Assembly: GCF_000518985.1 (NCBI RefSeq)
Contig: NZ_JAEQ01000008.1
Span: 91,548-155,547 of the forward strand
DNA from: Chelativorans sp. J32
GTDB taxonomy: Bacteria; Pseudomonadota; Alphaproteobacteria; Rhizobiales; Rhizobiaceae
Direction: 5' to 3'
Length of the DNA: 64,000 nucleotides
Shown here: positions 57,268 to 64,000 of the stretch, one piece after another
Layout: each line of letters opens with the position of its first letter
How positions within the stretch are numbered: position 1 is the stretch's first letter
Notes under the pieces: generated by a model
Told to the model about the DNA's origin: nothing
Database searches by the model: none
What the model saw: the letters and a program-made list of their open reading frames with translations, nothing else
Program-made: the position numbers and the translations under genes

Positions 57268-58505
57268 GCCTTCGTCTCACCATCGATGAGTTGGGCGCTC
57301 AGGGAGACGGCGTCGCGCATGGACCGGCGGGGCCGGTCTATATTCCCTTTGCGCTTCCCGGCGAAGAAATCACAGCGCACGTCGAAAAGACCAGGGGCGC
57401 GCTTATTTCCATCGAGAAGCCGTCGCCTCTTCGTGTCGCGCCCTCGAGCCCGCATTTCGGCGTGTGCGGGGGGTGCTCCGTGCAGCATCTTGCGCCTGCC
57501 GCCTATGCGGAATGGAAGCGCGAGAAGGTCGTGCGCGCGCTGCAGAGCCGGGGTCTGGAAGCGCAAGTTGAGCCACTGGTGCTCTGCCCTCCTGCATCGC
57601 GCAGGCGCGTCACGTTTACGGGGCGCGCCGCTGGCGGTCGTGTGCTGCTCGGCTTCAACGCCGCCCAGTCCCATCGCATCGTGGAGATAGAGGAATGCCC
57701 GATCGCCGTACCGCAGATCGTCTCGGCCCTCCCGGATCTGCGAGCCCTGGCGGGTTTGATTGGGACGGGACCGAAACCCTTCCATCTCACCGTGACCGCC
57801 ACCCGGACAGGGCTCGACATCGCGGTCGATGGTTCCGGCCCGCTCAGCGAAAAGAGGCGCCAAAGGGCCCTGGAACTCGTTCTGGCCAGCGGCTTTGCGC
57901 GCCTTTCCGTCGGTGGGGACGTGCTGGTGGAGCGCGAGAAGCCCGTCGTCCTTTTCGGCAATGTGCCTGTCGCGATCCCTCCTGGTGGCTTCCTGCAAGC
58001 GACCGAGCAGGCCGAAGAGGCCATGGCGACTCTCGTTCGCATGCATCTTGAGGGGGTCAAACATGTGGCCGACCTCTTTGCCGGCAGCGGCACCTTCGCG
58101 CTTCGGCTTGCGCGCGCGGCGCGCGTCCATGCGGTGGAAGGGGAGGCCGGTGCGCTCCGTGCGTTGGAGGAAGGAGCAAAGCGCGCCACCGACCTGAAGC
58201 CGGTTACCGTGGAAAAACGTGACCTGTTCAACCGTCCGCTTCTGGTCAAGGAACTGGAGCGATTCGACGGGCTCGTCTTCGATCCGCCCCGTGCGGGTGC
58301 GGAAGCGCAGTGCCGGCAGCTTGCCCGCTCCCCGGTCCGGAGTGTCGCTGCCGTTTCCTGCAATCCTGGCACGCTCGCCCGCGACCTCTCCATCCTGGTG
58401 GAAGGTGGATACCGCATCACAAGGGTCACGCCGATCGACCAGTTTCTCTGGTCGCCGCATGTGGAGGTCGTGGCGCTTCTGGAGCGTGGGAAAGAGCGAG
58501 GCTAG
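57264..58505 (+). CDS. Class I 23S rRNA m5U methyltransferase (RlmD/RumA type)
   Basis: A 413-residue m5U methyltransferase. The TRAM-like N-terminus (about 1-55) precedes the Fe-S cysteine cluster, of which HFGVCGGCSVQ and the later EECPIAV remain; the first cysteine of the usual set is replaced by Ser (SSPHFG). The catalytic Cys is in VSCNPGTLARD near residue 370, and FDPPRAGAEAQ is present. It overlaps tlyA by four bases. Its stop TAG is formed exactly where an IS630 copy begins, and the ancestral stop is preserved. Confidence 0.88.
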   Translation: MSLRLTIDELGAQGDGVAHGPAGPVYIPFALPGEEITAHVEKTRGALISIEKPSPLRVAPSSPHFGVCGGCSVQHLAPAAYAEWKREKVVRALQSRGLEAQVEPLVLCPPASRRRVTFTGRAAGGRVLLGFNAAQSHRIVEIEECPIAVPQIVSALPDLRALAGLIGTGPKPFHLTVTATRTGLDIAVDGSGPLSEKRRQRALELVLASGFARLSVGGDVLVEREKPVVLFGNVPVAIPPGGFLQATEQAEEAMATLVRMHLEGVKHVADLFAGSGTFALRLARAARVHAVEGEAGALRALEEGAKRATDLKPVTVEKRDLFNRPLLVKELERFDGLVFDPPRAGAEAQCRQLARSPVRSVAAVSCNPGTLARDLSILVEGGYRITRVTPIDQFLWSPHVEVVALLERGKERG

Positions 58506-59549
58506 AGCCTTTCAGGTTTTGACGGAAGCCTATCCGGCATTGAGAAAGTAGTTTCTGCATTCGGTTGGGTGGATCGAGGAGACGAGATGGCCGATGCGTC
58601 GCCAGGTGTCCTCGATGGTTCGCTTCTGGGCTTGGCGCATCCAGTGCTTGATCTTGGCCAAGGCCTGCTCGATGGGATTGAGGTCGGGCGAGTAAGGCGG
58701 CAGATACCAGAGCCTGGCATTGGCGGCGCGGATCATCTGGCGAATGGCAGCGGCCTTGTGGGAGCCGAGATTGTCCATGACGACGATGTCGCCGGGTTCG
58801 AGTACCGGTACGAGCTGCTGCTCGACATAGGCGCGGAAGCACTGGCCATTGATCGGCCCGTCGAACACGCAAGGTGCCGTCAGCCGGTCGCAGCGCAGCG
58901 CGCCGAGGAAGGTCAGCGTGCGCCAGTGGCGGTCCGGGGCGTAGCCGCGCAGGCGCTTGCCCTTTGGCCCCCAGCCCCGCAGCGGCGCCATGTTGGTCTT
59001 GATCCACGTCTCGTCGATGAACACCAGCCGCCGTGGATCGAGATCCACCTGAAAGGGCCGCCAGCGCCGCCCCTGTGGGCGATAACGGCGGTCCTGCTCA
59101 AGGGGGAACAGCGTTTTTTTGAACCGAAGCCCCTCGCGGCGCAGGAACTTCCACACCGTGTCGTGCGACACCTTCACGCCGCGCGCCGCCAGTTCATCCT
59201 TCAGGCCATGCAATGTCAGATGCGATGCCTGGTTGATGCGTTGACGATAAACACCCGGTGCAGCTCCAGAACGCGCTTGCGATGGCCACCCATCTTGGCC
59301 GGCGCCACCGAGCCGGTTGTCCCGGTAGCGCTGGTGCCACTTCACTGCCGAGGAAACGGCAACCCCGAAGCGGCTGGCAGCCGACCGGCAGCTCTCGCCG
59401 GCCTCGATCGCACCGACCACACGTGCTCGAAGATCATTGGATAGAGGTGCTGTCATCAGATGCTGGCCTCCACTCCAGCCAGCATCTTGAATCACAAAAT
59501 CAACAGAACCGGAATCCCTCCCGATTCAGTCAATCACTGAACCGCTCTA
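58503..59549 (-). mobile_element. IS630-family insertion sequence (about 1.05 kb)
   Basis: TA at both ends (58503-58504 and 59548-59549) is the target duplication typical of IS630. The imperfect terminal inverted repeats share TAGAGC, then TTCAG two bases later, then TTGAC three bases later, then GAA. It sits in the stop codon of the rRNA methylase, with the ancestral junction restored as GGC-TAG-GGC. It contains one transposase gene on the minus strand. Confidence 0.85.
58530..59456 (-). CDS. IS630-family transposase with two compensating frameshifts
   Basis: A 308-residue DDE transposase. The N-terminal helix-turn-helix (MTAPLSNDLRARVVGAIEAG; ASRFGVAVSSAVKWHQRY) and catalytic region are recognisable: VFIDETWIKTNMA, DIVVMDNLGSHK and YLPPYSPDLNPIEQ give the DDE triad. 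Between about residues 60 and 92 the ORF reads GWPSQARSGAAPGVY, while the neighbouring frame gives the expected family sequence KMGGHRKRVLELHR. Two opposite frameshifts therefore scramble ~30 residues and it may be inactive. I chose ATG 59456 rather than the upstream 59495. Confidence 0.85.
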   Translation of the reverse strand: MTAPLSNDLRARVVGAIEAGESCRSAASRFGVAVSSAVKWHQRYRDNRLGGAGQDGWPSQARSGAAPGVYRQRINQASHLTLHGLKDELAARGVKVSHDTVWKFLRREGLRFKKTLFPLEQDRRYRPQGRRWRPFQVDLDPRRLVFIDETWIKTNMAPLRGWGPKGKRLRGYAPDRHWRTLTFLGALRCDRLTAPCVFDGPINGQCFRAYVEQQLVPVLEPGDIVVMDNLGSHKAAAIRQMIRAANARLWYLPPYSPDLNPIEQALAKIKHWMRQAQKRTIEDTWRRIGHLVSSIHPTECRNYFLNAG

Positions 59550-59595
59550 GGGCGTTTTGCAGGCAGCTGGCGTGACCTGCCGTCACACAATGCGG

Positions 59596-60306
59596 CTAAG
59601 CGTTCACCTGCCCCGAAAGAATGCGGTCGACATAAGCGGGCACGATCTTGCTCGCTGGGCCATGGATCGCTTCGTCGAAATTATACACGTTTTCGGAAGG
59701 TTCCAGGTTGAGCTCTACCGTGTGCGCGCCGGCGACAGCCGCTTCCTCCACGAATTGGGCCGCAGGATAGACGCTGCCGCTGGTGCCAATCGACAGGAAC
59801 AAGTTGCAGGCCGAGAGCGCTTCGTAGATCCGTTCCATATGGTAGGGCATTTCTCCAAACCACACGACATCCGGCCTTAAAGCGCCTTTGGTTCTGCAGT
59901 CGGGGCAGGGGATATCGACGGACAACGCCTCTCGCCATTCGTGCCGCGAGCCGCAGTGGGCGCAAAGCGCCTTGGCGAGTTCACCATGCATGTAGATCAG
60001 GTTATGCGATCCCGCACGCTCGTGCAGGTCGTCGATGTTCTGGGTGATGAGAAGCACCTGACCCCGATACTGGCGTTCGAGCTGCGCCAAAGCGTAATGT
60101 GCTGCATTCGGCTCGACCTGCGAGAGTTGACTGCGGCGATCGTTATAGAATCCGTGCACCAGCGCCGGGTTGGCGGCAAAACCCTCCGGCGTGGCCACCT
60201 CGCGCAAATCATAGCGCGACCAGATCCCGCCCTTGTCGCGGAACGTATCCACCCCTGATTCGGCGGAAATACCTGCCCCCGTCAGGATGACAATCGAGCT
60301 TCCCAT
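59596..60306 (-). CDS. cobB: NAD-dependent protein deacylase (Sir2/CobB)
   Basis: A 236-residue class III sirtuin. It has ILTGAGISAESGVDTFR at residue 7, TQNIDDLHERAG near 88 and the catalytic His in YMHGEL near 105. Two zinc Cys pairs are present (CAHCG, CPDCRTKG). VVWFGEMP and SIGTSGSVYP complete the NAD pocket. The Tyr/Arg pair seen in desuccinylases (Y..R) was not confirmed. It is followed on the same strand by tldD upstream, touching at 60306/60307. Confidence 0.95.
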   Translation of the reverse strand: MGSSIVILTGAGISAESGVDTFRDKGGIWSRYDLREVATPEGFAANPALVHGFYNDRRSQLSQVEPNAAHYALAQLERQYRGQVLLITQNIDDLHERAGSHNLIYMHGELAKALCAHCGSRHEWREALSVDIPCPDCRTKGALRPDVVWFGEMPYHMERIYEALSACNLFLSIGTSGSVYPAAQFVEEAAVAGAHTVELNLEPSENVYNFDEAIHGPASKIVPAYVDRILSGQVNA

Positions 60307-61722
60307 CTAGGCTTGCGTGCCGCCCACAGTCATCTGGTCCATTCTCAGATGCGGTTGGCCGACGCCGACCGGCACGCCCTGGCCGGCCTTGCCGCACATG
60401 CCGATGCCGGTGTCGAGCTTCATGTCGTTGCCGATCATGCTAACCCGCTTCATGGCGTCCGGGCCGTTACCGATGAGAGTGGCGCCGCGGATCGGACGGG
60501 TCACCTTTCCATCCTCGATCATATAGGCTTCGGTGCAGTCGAACACGAATTTGCCTGAGGTGATGTCTACCTGTCCACCGCCGAAGGAAACGGCATAAAT
60601 GCCCTTCCTCACCGACGCGATGATCTCTTCGGGCGTCTTGTCACCACCCATCATATAGGTGTTGGTCATCCGGGGCATGGGCACATGGGCGTAGGATTCG
60701 CGCCTGCCATTGCCGGTCGCCTGCATGCCCATAAGGCGGGCGTTGAGCCGGTCCTGCATGTAGCCGACAAGCTTGCCGTCCTCGATCAGCACGGTGCGAT
60801 TGGTGGGGGTGCCCTCATCGTCTATTGTAAGCGAGCCGCGCCGCTCGGCGATCGTGCCGTCGTCCACCACGGTCACGCCCTTTGCGGCTACCTGCTGTCC
60901 CATGAGACCGGCAAAGGCTGACGTCTTCTTGCGGTTGAAGTCGCCCTCGAGCCCGTGGCCGACCGCCTCGTGCAGCATGACGCCTGGCCATCCATTCGCC
61001 AGCACGATATCGAACGTGCCGGCGGGGGCAGGGGCCGCTTCGAGATTGACCAGAGCCTGGCGCAGCGCCTCGCCGGCGGCATGCCGCCAGGAATCCTCCG
61101 CAAGGAACTCGGCGAAGCTCTTACGGCCGCCCATCCCATAGGAGCCGCTCTCCTGCCTCTCCCCATCCCCGACGACGACGGAGATATGCATGCGTACCAG
61201 CGGGCGGATATCGCGGGCGAGGTGGCCATCCGCCCGCAGGATTTCCACATGCTGCCACGAGGCGGCCAGCGACGCGGTAACCTGCCGAACGCGCGGGTCT
61301 TTGGCCCTCAGCCACGCATCGACTTCCTGCAGGAGCTTCGCCTTTTCCTCGAAGCCAGGCGCAGCGATCGGATTCTCTTCGCTGTAGAGGCGCTGATTCG
61401 TGCCGGCTGGAGCTGCCGCCAGCGTGCCCGAATAGCCGTGCTTCACGGCGGAGACCGCATCGGCCGCACGAAGGAGGGCAGCCTCCGAAAGCTCGCTCGA
61501 ATGGGCGTAACCTGTCGCTTCACCGGCGACCGCGCGCAACCCGAAACCCTGATCGGTATTGAAGCTCGCCGTCTTCAACCTTCCATTGTCAAAGACCAGC
61601 GCCTCGCCTTCTCGGTATTCCAGGAAGAGCTCCCCGTCATCAGCACCTGATATGGTGTGCGACACGATGGTCTTGAGCTTTTCCGGGGAAGAATCGAAGG
61701 AATCGATGAGGGAACGGGGCAT
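60307..61722 (-). CDS. tldD: Metalloprotease TldD
   Basis: A 471-residue TldD. The zinc motif HEAVGHGLEGD (HExxxH) lies at residue 251. PMPRMTNTYMMGG and GTPTNRTVLIEDGKLVGYMQ are typical. TldD works with TldE (PmbA), which is not in this window, to degrade unfolded peptides and process microcin-like products. Its stop abuts the sirtuin start without a gap, indicating one transcript. Confidence 0.95.
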   Translation of the reverse strand: MPRSLIDSFDSSPEKLKTIVSHTISGADDGELFLEYREGEALVFDNGRLKTASFNTDQGFGLRAVAGEATGYAHSSELSEAALLRAADAVSAVKHGYSGTLAAAPAGTNQRLYSEENPIAAPGFEEKAKLLQEVDAWLRAKDPRVRQVTASLAASWQHVEILRADGHLARDIRPLVRMHISVVVGDGERQESGSYGMGGRKSFAEFLAEDSWRHAAGEALRQALVNLEAAPAPAGTFDIVLANGWPGVMLHEAVGHGLEGDFNRKKTSAFAGLMGQQVAAKGVTVVDDGTIAERRGSLTIDDEGTPTNRTVLIEDGKLVGYMQDRLNARLMGMQATGNGRRESYAHVPMPRMTNTYMMGGDKTPEEIIASVRKGIYAVSFGGGQVDITSGKFVFDCTEAYMIEDGKVTRPIRGATLIGNGPDAMKRVSMIGNDMKLDTGIGMCGKAGQGVPVGVGQPHLRMDQMTVGGTQA

Positions 61723-61776
61723 GCGGGCATCCTCTTGGTTGGCCCACGATCTTGTGAACGCTGACTACGCGTTGGT

Positions 61777-61816
61777 GTTCAGGCATGGACCCGCATCGAA
61801 TGATCCATGCCTGAAC
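61777..61816. repeat. 13-bp perfect inverted repeat upstream of tldD
   Basis: GTTCAGGCATGGA and TCCATGCCTGAAC are separated by 14 bases, in the 182-base gap between tldD and the IalB gene. A second dyad, GGGCTGGAT-G-ATCCAGCCC, lies at 61875-61893 close to the ialB stop and is the better terminator candidate. The large dyad has no T tract. Confidence 0.6.
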
Positions 61817-61904
61817 GACCCCGCGTCGTCCCCGATCGAATAAAGGACCGTGGCCTTACACATGTAGAGAGAGAGGGCTGGATGATCCAGCCCCGGCCTT
61901 GCGC

Positions 61905-62423
61905 CTAGCGTGGCAGAGCGTCGAAGCCTTCGCCGAAACCGTTCAGGTCGACGGGGATGCCGATTCCCTCTTCAGGCGTCTGGAAGACGATGAAAGTGGC
62001 GGATGTCCCAGTCCTAAGCGTCTGGAGAAGCTGCTGCTCCAGGATCACCTCGGCATAGCAGCCGTCCTGGAAGCAGCGCACGAAATATGCCCTGCCGATA
62101 TCCTTCCCGTCGACATTCAGGCCAAGGCCGTTGGGCAGCAGCACACCGAGCGGCGCCAGCACACGCAGGATTTCGGCCTTGTTGTCCGCCGTTCGCAGAA
62201 CGACGACGGAGAGGCCGACCTCCGGCCGATCCTCCGCCACCACGTTCTGCATCATTGCGCACTGCTCGCTGGCGGCCCCCGCCGGGGTATCGCACACGAT
62301 CGACCAGGCACCGTGGGTGGAACGCACATTGCCGCTCTGTTGCGGCTGTTGCTGTTGGGCGACCGCAGGCAATGCCGCGGCCAGGGTAAGGGCGATCGTT
62401 GCCGCTCGTGCCAACAGACGCAT
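61905..62423 (-). CDS. Invasion-associated locus B (IalB) family protein
   Basis: A 172-residue exported protein. The signal peptide is MRLLARAATIALTLAAALPAVA. The mature part begins with a Gln-rich stretch, then THGAWSIVCDTPAG, EQCAMMQNV and YFVRCFQDGCYAEV, the Cys-paired core of IalB. IalB was named in Bartonella for erythrocyte invasion but the family is widespread in free-living Rhizobiales, so no virulence role is implied. It is divergent from coxB. Confidence 0.93.
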   Translation of the reverse strand: MRLLARAATIALTLAAALPAVAQQQQPQQSGNVRSTHGAWSIVCDTPAGAASEQCAMMQNVVAEDRPEVGLSVVVLRTADNKAEILRVLAPLGVLLPNGLGLNVDGKDIGRAYFVRCFQDGCYAEVILEQQLLQTLRTGTSATFIVFQTPEEGIGIPVDLNGFGEGFDALPR

Positions 62424-62766
62424 CGAAACCTCGCTACATTACGAATCGGGACAATCTATCGCGGCGCCCGCCTGCCCGGAAGGGTGCTGCGCCGCATCAA
62501 TAGGTCTTGCCCCACCTCGGGGCGACATTTCCCCAGAAATCGGACGGAACTGCGGCGCTCCCGCGCATCTCGAAGCCGCGTGGCCGCCTTGGCGCCAGCG
62601 CAAAAATGCCGCATGTAAGGCAAGATGCCTTTCTTGCGGTTCGGATGAGAGTATGGTTTGAACGCGCCGATAAGAGCCAGGAATCTCAATTGGGCTTCCG
62701 TGCGGCGTGGTATTTTGCCATAGCAGCAGCCGCAGGTGGCGCGTTGATCGGGAGATGACGAGGGTG
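62424..62766. promoter_or_regulatory. Divergent region between IalB-family gene and coxB
   Basis: About 340 bases without a gene; it should hold promoters for both directions. An imperfect hairpin (CCGC-4-AAGGCA-AGA-TGCCTT-4-GCGG) lies at 62609-62639. I found no confident -35/-10 pair or known operator. Confidence 0.4.
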
Positions 62767-63636
62767 ATGAAGAAATTTGCAGCAGGCCTTGGGGCTCTGT
62801 CGCTTTCCGCCAGCAGCGCTGTCGCGGCACAGCCTGAACCCTGGGAGATGCGCTTCCAGGAAGCAGCGACAGGCATCATGGAAGAAATCACTTGGTTCGA
62901 GGAATACACATTGTGGTTCATCGTCCCAATCGTGCTTCTTGTGATGGCTTTGCTTGCGTGGTGCATGCTGCGCTACCGGTCGAGCGCCAACCCGGTGCCG
63001 TCCCGCACGAGCCACAATACGCTCATCGAAGTCCTGTGGACCGTAGGCCCGGTGATCGTGCTTCTCTTTCTTGCGATCCCTTCCTTCCAGCTCCTGACGC
63101 GGCAGTACACGCCCGACGAGGAGCCGGCCATGACGATCAAGGCGACGGGCGTACAGTGGTATTGGGATTACGAGTACCAGGATCAGGAGAACCCGCTGAA
63201 CTTCACCTCCCTTATGTTGCAGGAAGGTGACCGTGCATCGGCGGGCAAGGAAAACACGGCCGAATATCCGCGCCTTCTGGCGGTCGACAATGAACTGGTT
63301 GTTCCCGTCAACACCACCGTTCGCGTGCTGGTGACGGCGAGCGACGTCATTCATGCTTTCGCTATGCCGTCGTTCGGCATCAAGGTGGACGCGGTTCCCG
63401 GCCGCATCAACGAGACCTGGTTCAAGGCCGAGCGTGAAGGCCTTTATTACGGCCAGTGCTCTGAGCTTTGCGGCAAGGATCATGCATTTATGCCGATTGC
63501 CATCCGTGTGGTATCGCAGGACCAGTATCAGACCTGGTACGCTGCCGCGCGGCAGGATCTCACGGGGGCCAACCGAGCGCTGATGGCGTCTATCGGAAGC
63601 GGCAAAGACGAGGACAAAGTCGCCGCTGCCGAGTAA
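62767..63636 (+). CDS. coxB: Cytochrome c oxidase subunit II
   Basis: A 289-residue aa3-type subunit II. It has a signal peptide ([21 protein letters not shown]) and two membrane helices (about 45-65 and 85-105). The periplasmic cupredoxin domain has the CuA site: [10 protein letters not shown] (His) and [18 protein letters not shown] (Cys-x3-Cys plus His and Met). [10 protein letters not shown] is the electron-entry aromatic patch. ATG 62767 gives the signal peptide; 62755 is an alternative. It receives electrons from cytochrome c. Confidence 0.96.
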   Translation: MKKFAAGLGALSLSASSAVAAQPEPWEMRFQEAATGIMEEITWFEEYTLWFIVPIVLLVMALLAWCMLRYRSSANPVPSRTSHNTLIEVLWTVGPVIVLLFLAIPSFQLLTRQYTPDEEPAMTIKATGVQWYWDYEYQDQENPLNFTSLMLQEGDRASAGKENTAEYPRLLAVDNELVVPVNTTVRVLVTASDVIHAFAMPSFGIKVDAVPGRINETWFKAEREGLYYGQCSELCGKDHAFMPIAIRVVSQDQYQTWYAAARQDLTGANRALMASIGSGKDEDKVAAAE

Positions 63637-63671
63637 TGGCGGGCGATCGCAGCAAAATGGAGCGGTACGAA

Positions 63672-64000
63672 ATGGCAGGCGCTGCAGCGACTAGCGACCA
63701 CGACCATCACATGCCGAGAGGCTGGGTGCGTTGGGTCTACTCCACCAACCACAAAGATATCGGCACTCTTTACCTGATCTTTTCGATCATCGCAGGCGTC
63801 ATCGGCGGCTTCCTGTCGGTGATGATGCGCTGGGAGCTTGCAGAGCCCGGGATCCAGATCTTCCACGGTCTCGCCTCCATGGTCTATGGCTATGAGGGTG
63901 CCGCGGCCATCGATGCCGGCAAGGAACTCTACAACGTGTTCACCACGGCCCACGGGCTGATCATGATCTTCTTCATGGTCATGCCGGGCCTGATCGGCGG
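63672..64000 (+). CDS. ctaD: Cytochrome c oxidase subunit I, 5' part (runs off window)
   Basis: 109 residues are visible. They read [20 protein letters not shown], then [20 protein letters not shown] (first membrane helix), a loop with [19 protein letters not shown], then [20 protein letters not shown]. The His in TTAHGLIM is a heme a ligand. The loop before it matches the slightly extended form seen in Rhizobiales. ATG 63672 is chosen; ATG 63657 is in frame. It lies 35 bases after coxB, in the same operon. Confidence 0.95.
   Translation, partial: MAGAAATSDHDHHMPRGWVRWVYSTNHKDIGTLYLIFSIIAGVIGGFLSVMMRWELAEPGIQIFHGLASMVYGYEGAAAIDAGKELYNVFTTAHGLIMIFFMVMPGLIG

Overview
The window is a GC-rich, densely packed alphaproteobacterial chromosome segment. 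Its gene content and order point to Rhizobiales, near Phyllobacteriaceae/Brucellaceae. The taxonomic markers are dnaK-dnaJ-pmtA, a split F0 ATP synthase operon with a b' subunit, an NnrU-type protein, an IalB-family protein, the block pdxH - J-protein - fabI - aroC - ribB - xseB - dxs - tlyA - rRNA methylase, and coxB-ctaD. I found no plasmid, phage or CRISPR signature and no tRNA or rRNA gene. Almost everything is core metabolism; foreign or rearranged DNA is confined to a few short stretches.

Layout. 1-7.9 kb: the end of pheT, a Gfo/Idh oxidoreductase, dnaK behind an RpoH-like promoter, dnaJ, the phospholipid methyltransferase pmtA, an FMN reductase, pyrF and small proteins. 8.4-14.3 kb: a PHB depolymerase behind a PhaR-type operator, a transglutaminase-like protein behind a CtrA box, a tandem pair of related orphan proteins, TerC, altronate dehydratase and a glycine-zipper lipoprotein. 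14.5-22.5 kb: a polysaccharide deacetylase, a TPR protein with der, a SleB hydrolase and atpI-B-E-F'-F. 22.9-31.1 kb: a TetR regulator with its palindrome, nnrU, rnhB, a radical SAM gene behind a LexA box, moaB-ispE, sppA and a run of minus-strand genes. 31.2-43 kb: a polyprenyl synthase, a TPR-LysM protein, glyQ and glyS, a Sua5-type synthase, an FAD oxidoreductase and ubiA. 43-58.5 kb: purD to an rRNA methylase. 58.5-59.5 kb: an IS630 element. 59.6-64 kb: sir2, tldD, ialB, coxB and the start of ctaD.

The most unusual place is glyQ-glyS (about 35.5-38.8 kb). The first 15 codons of glyS sit in a 119-bp unit repeated in tandem three times before the real start. Each unit is a 39-codon ORF whose TGA overlaps the next ATG (TGATG). 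glyS also carries an in-frame palindromic repeat and a separate AT-rich segment, and the end of glyQ runs into what looks like a degraded repeat. The other main observations are regulatory boxes that tie particular genes to PHB control, the CtrA cell-cycle regulator and the SOS response, and an IS630 copy sitting exactly in the stop codon of an rRNA methylase gene, with a transposase that shows two compensating frameshifts.
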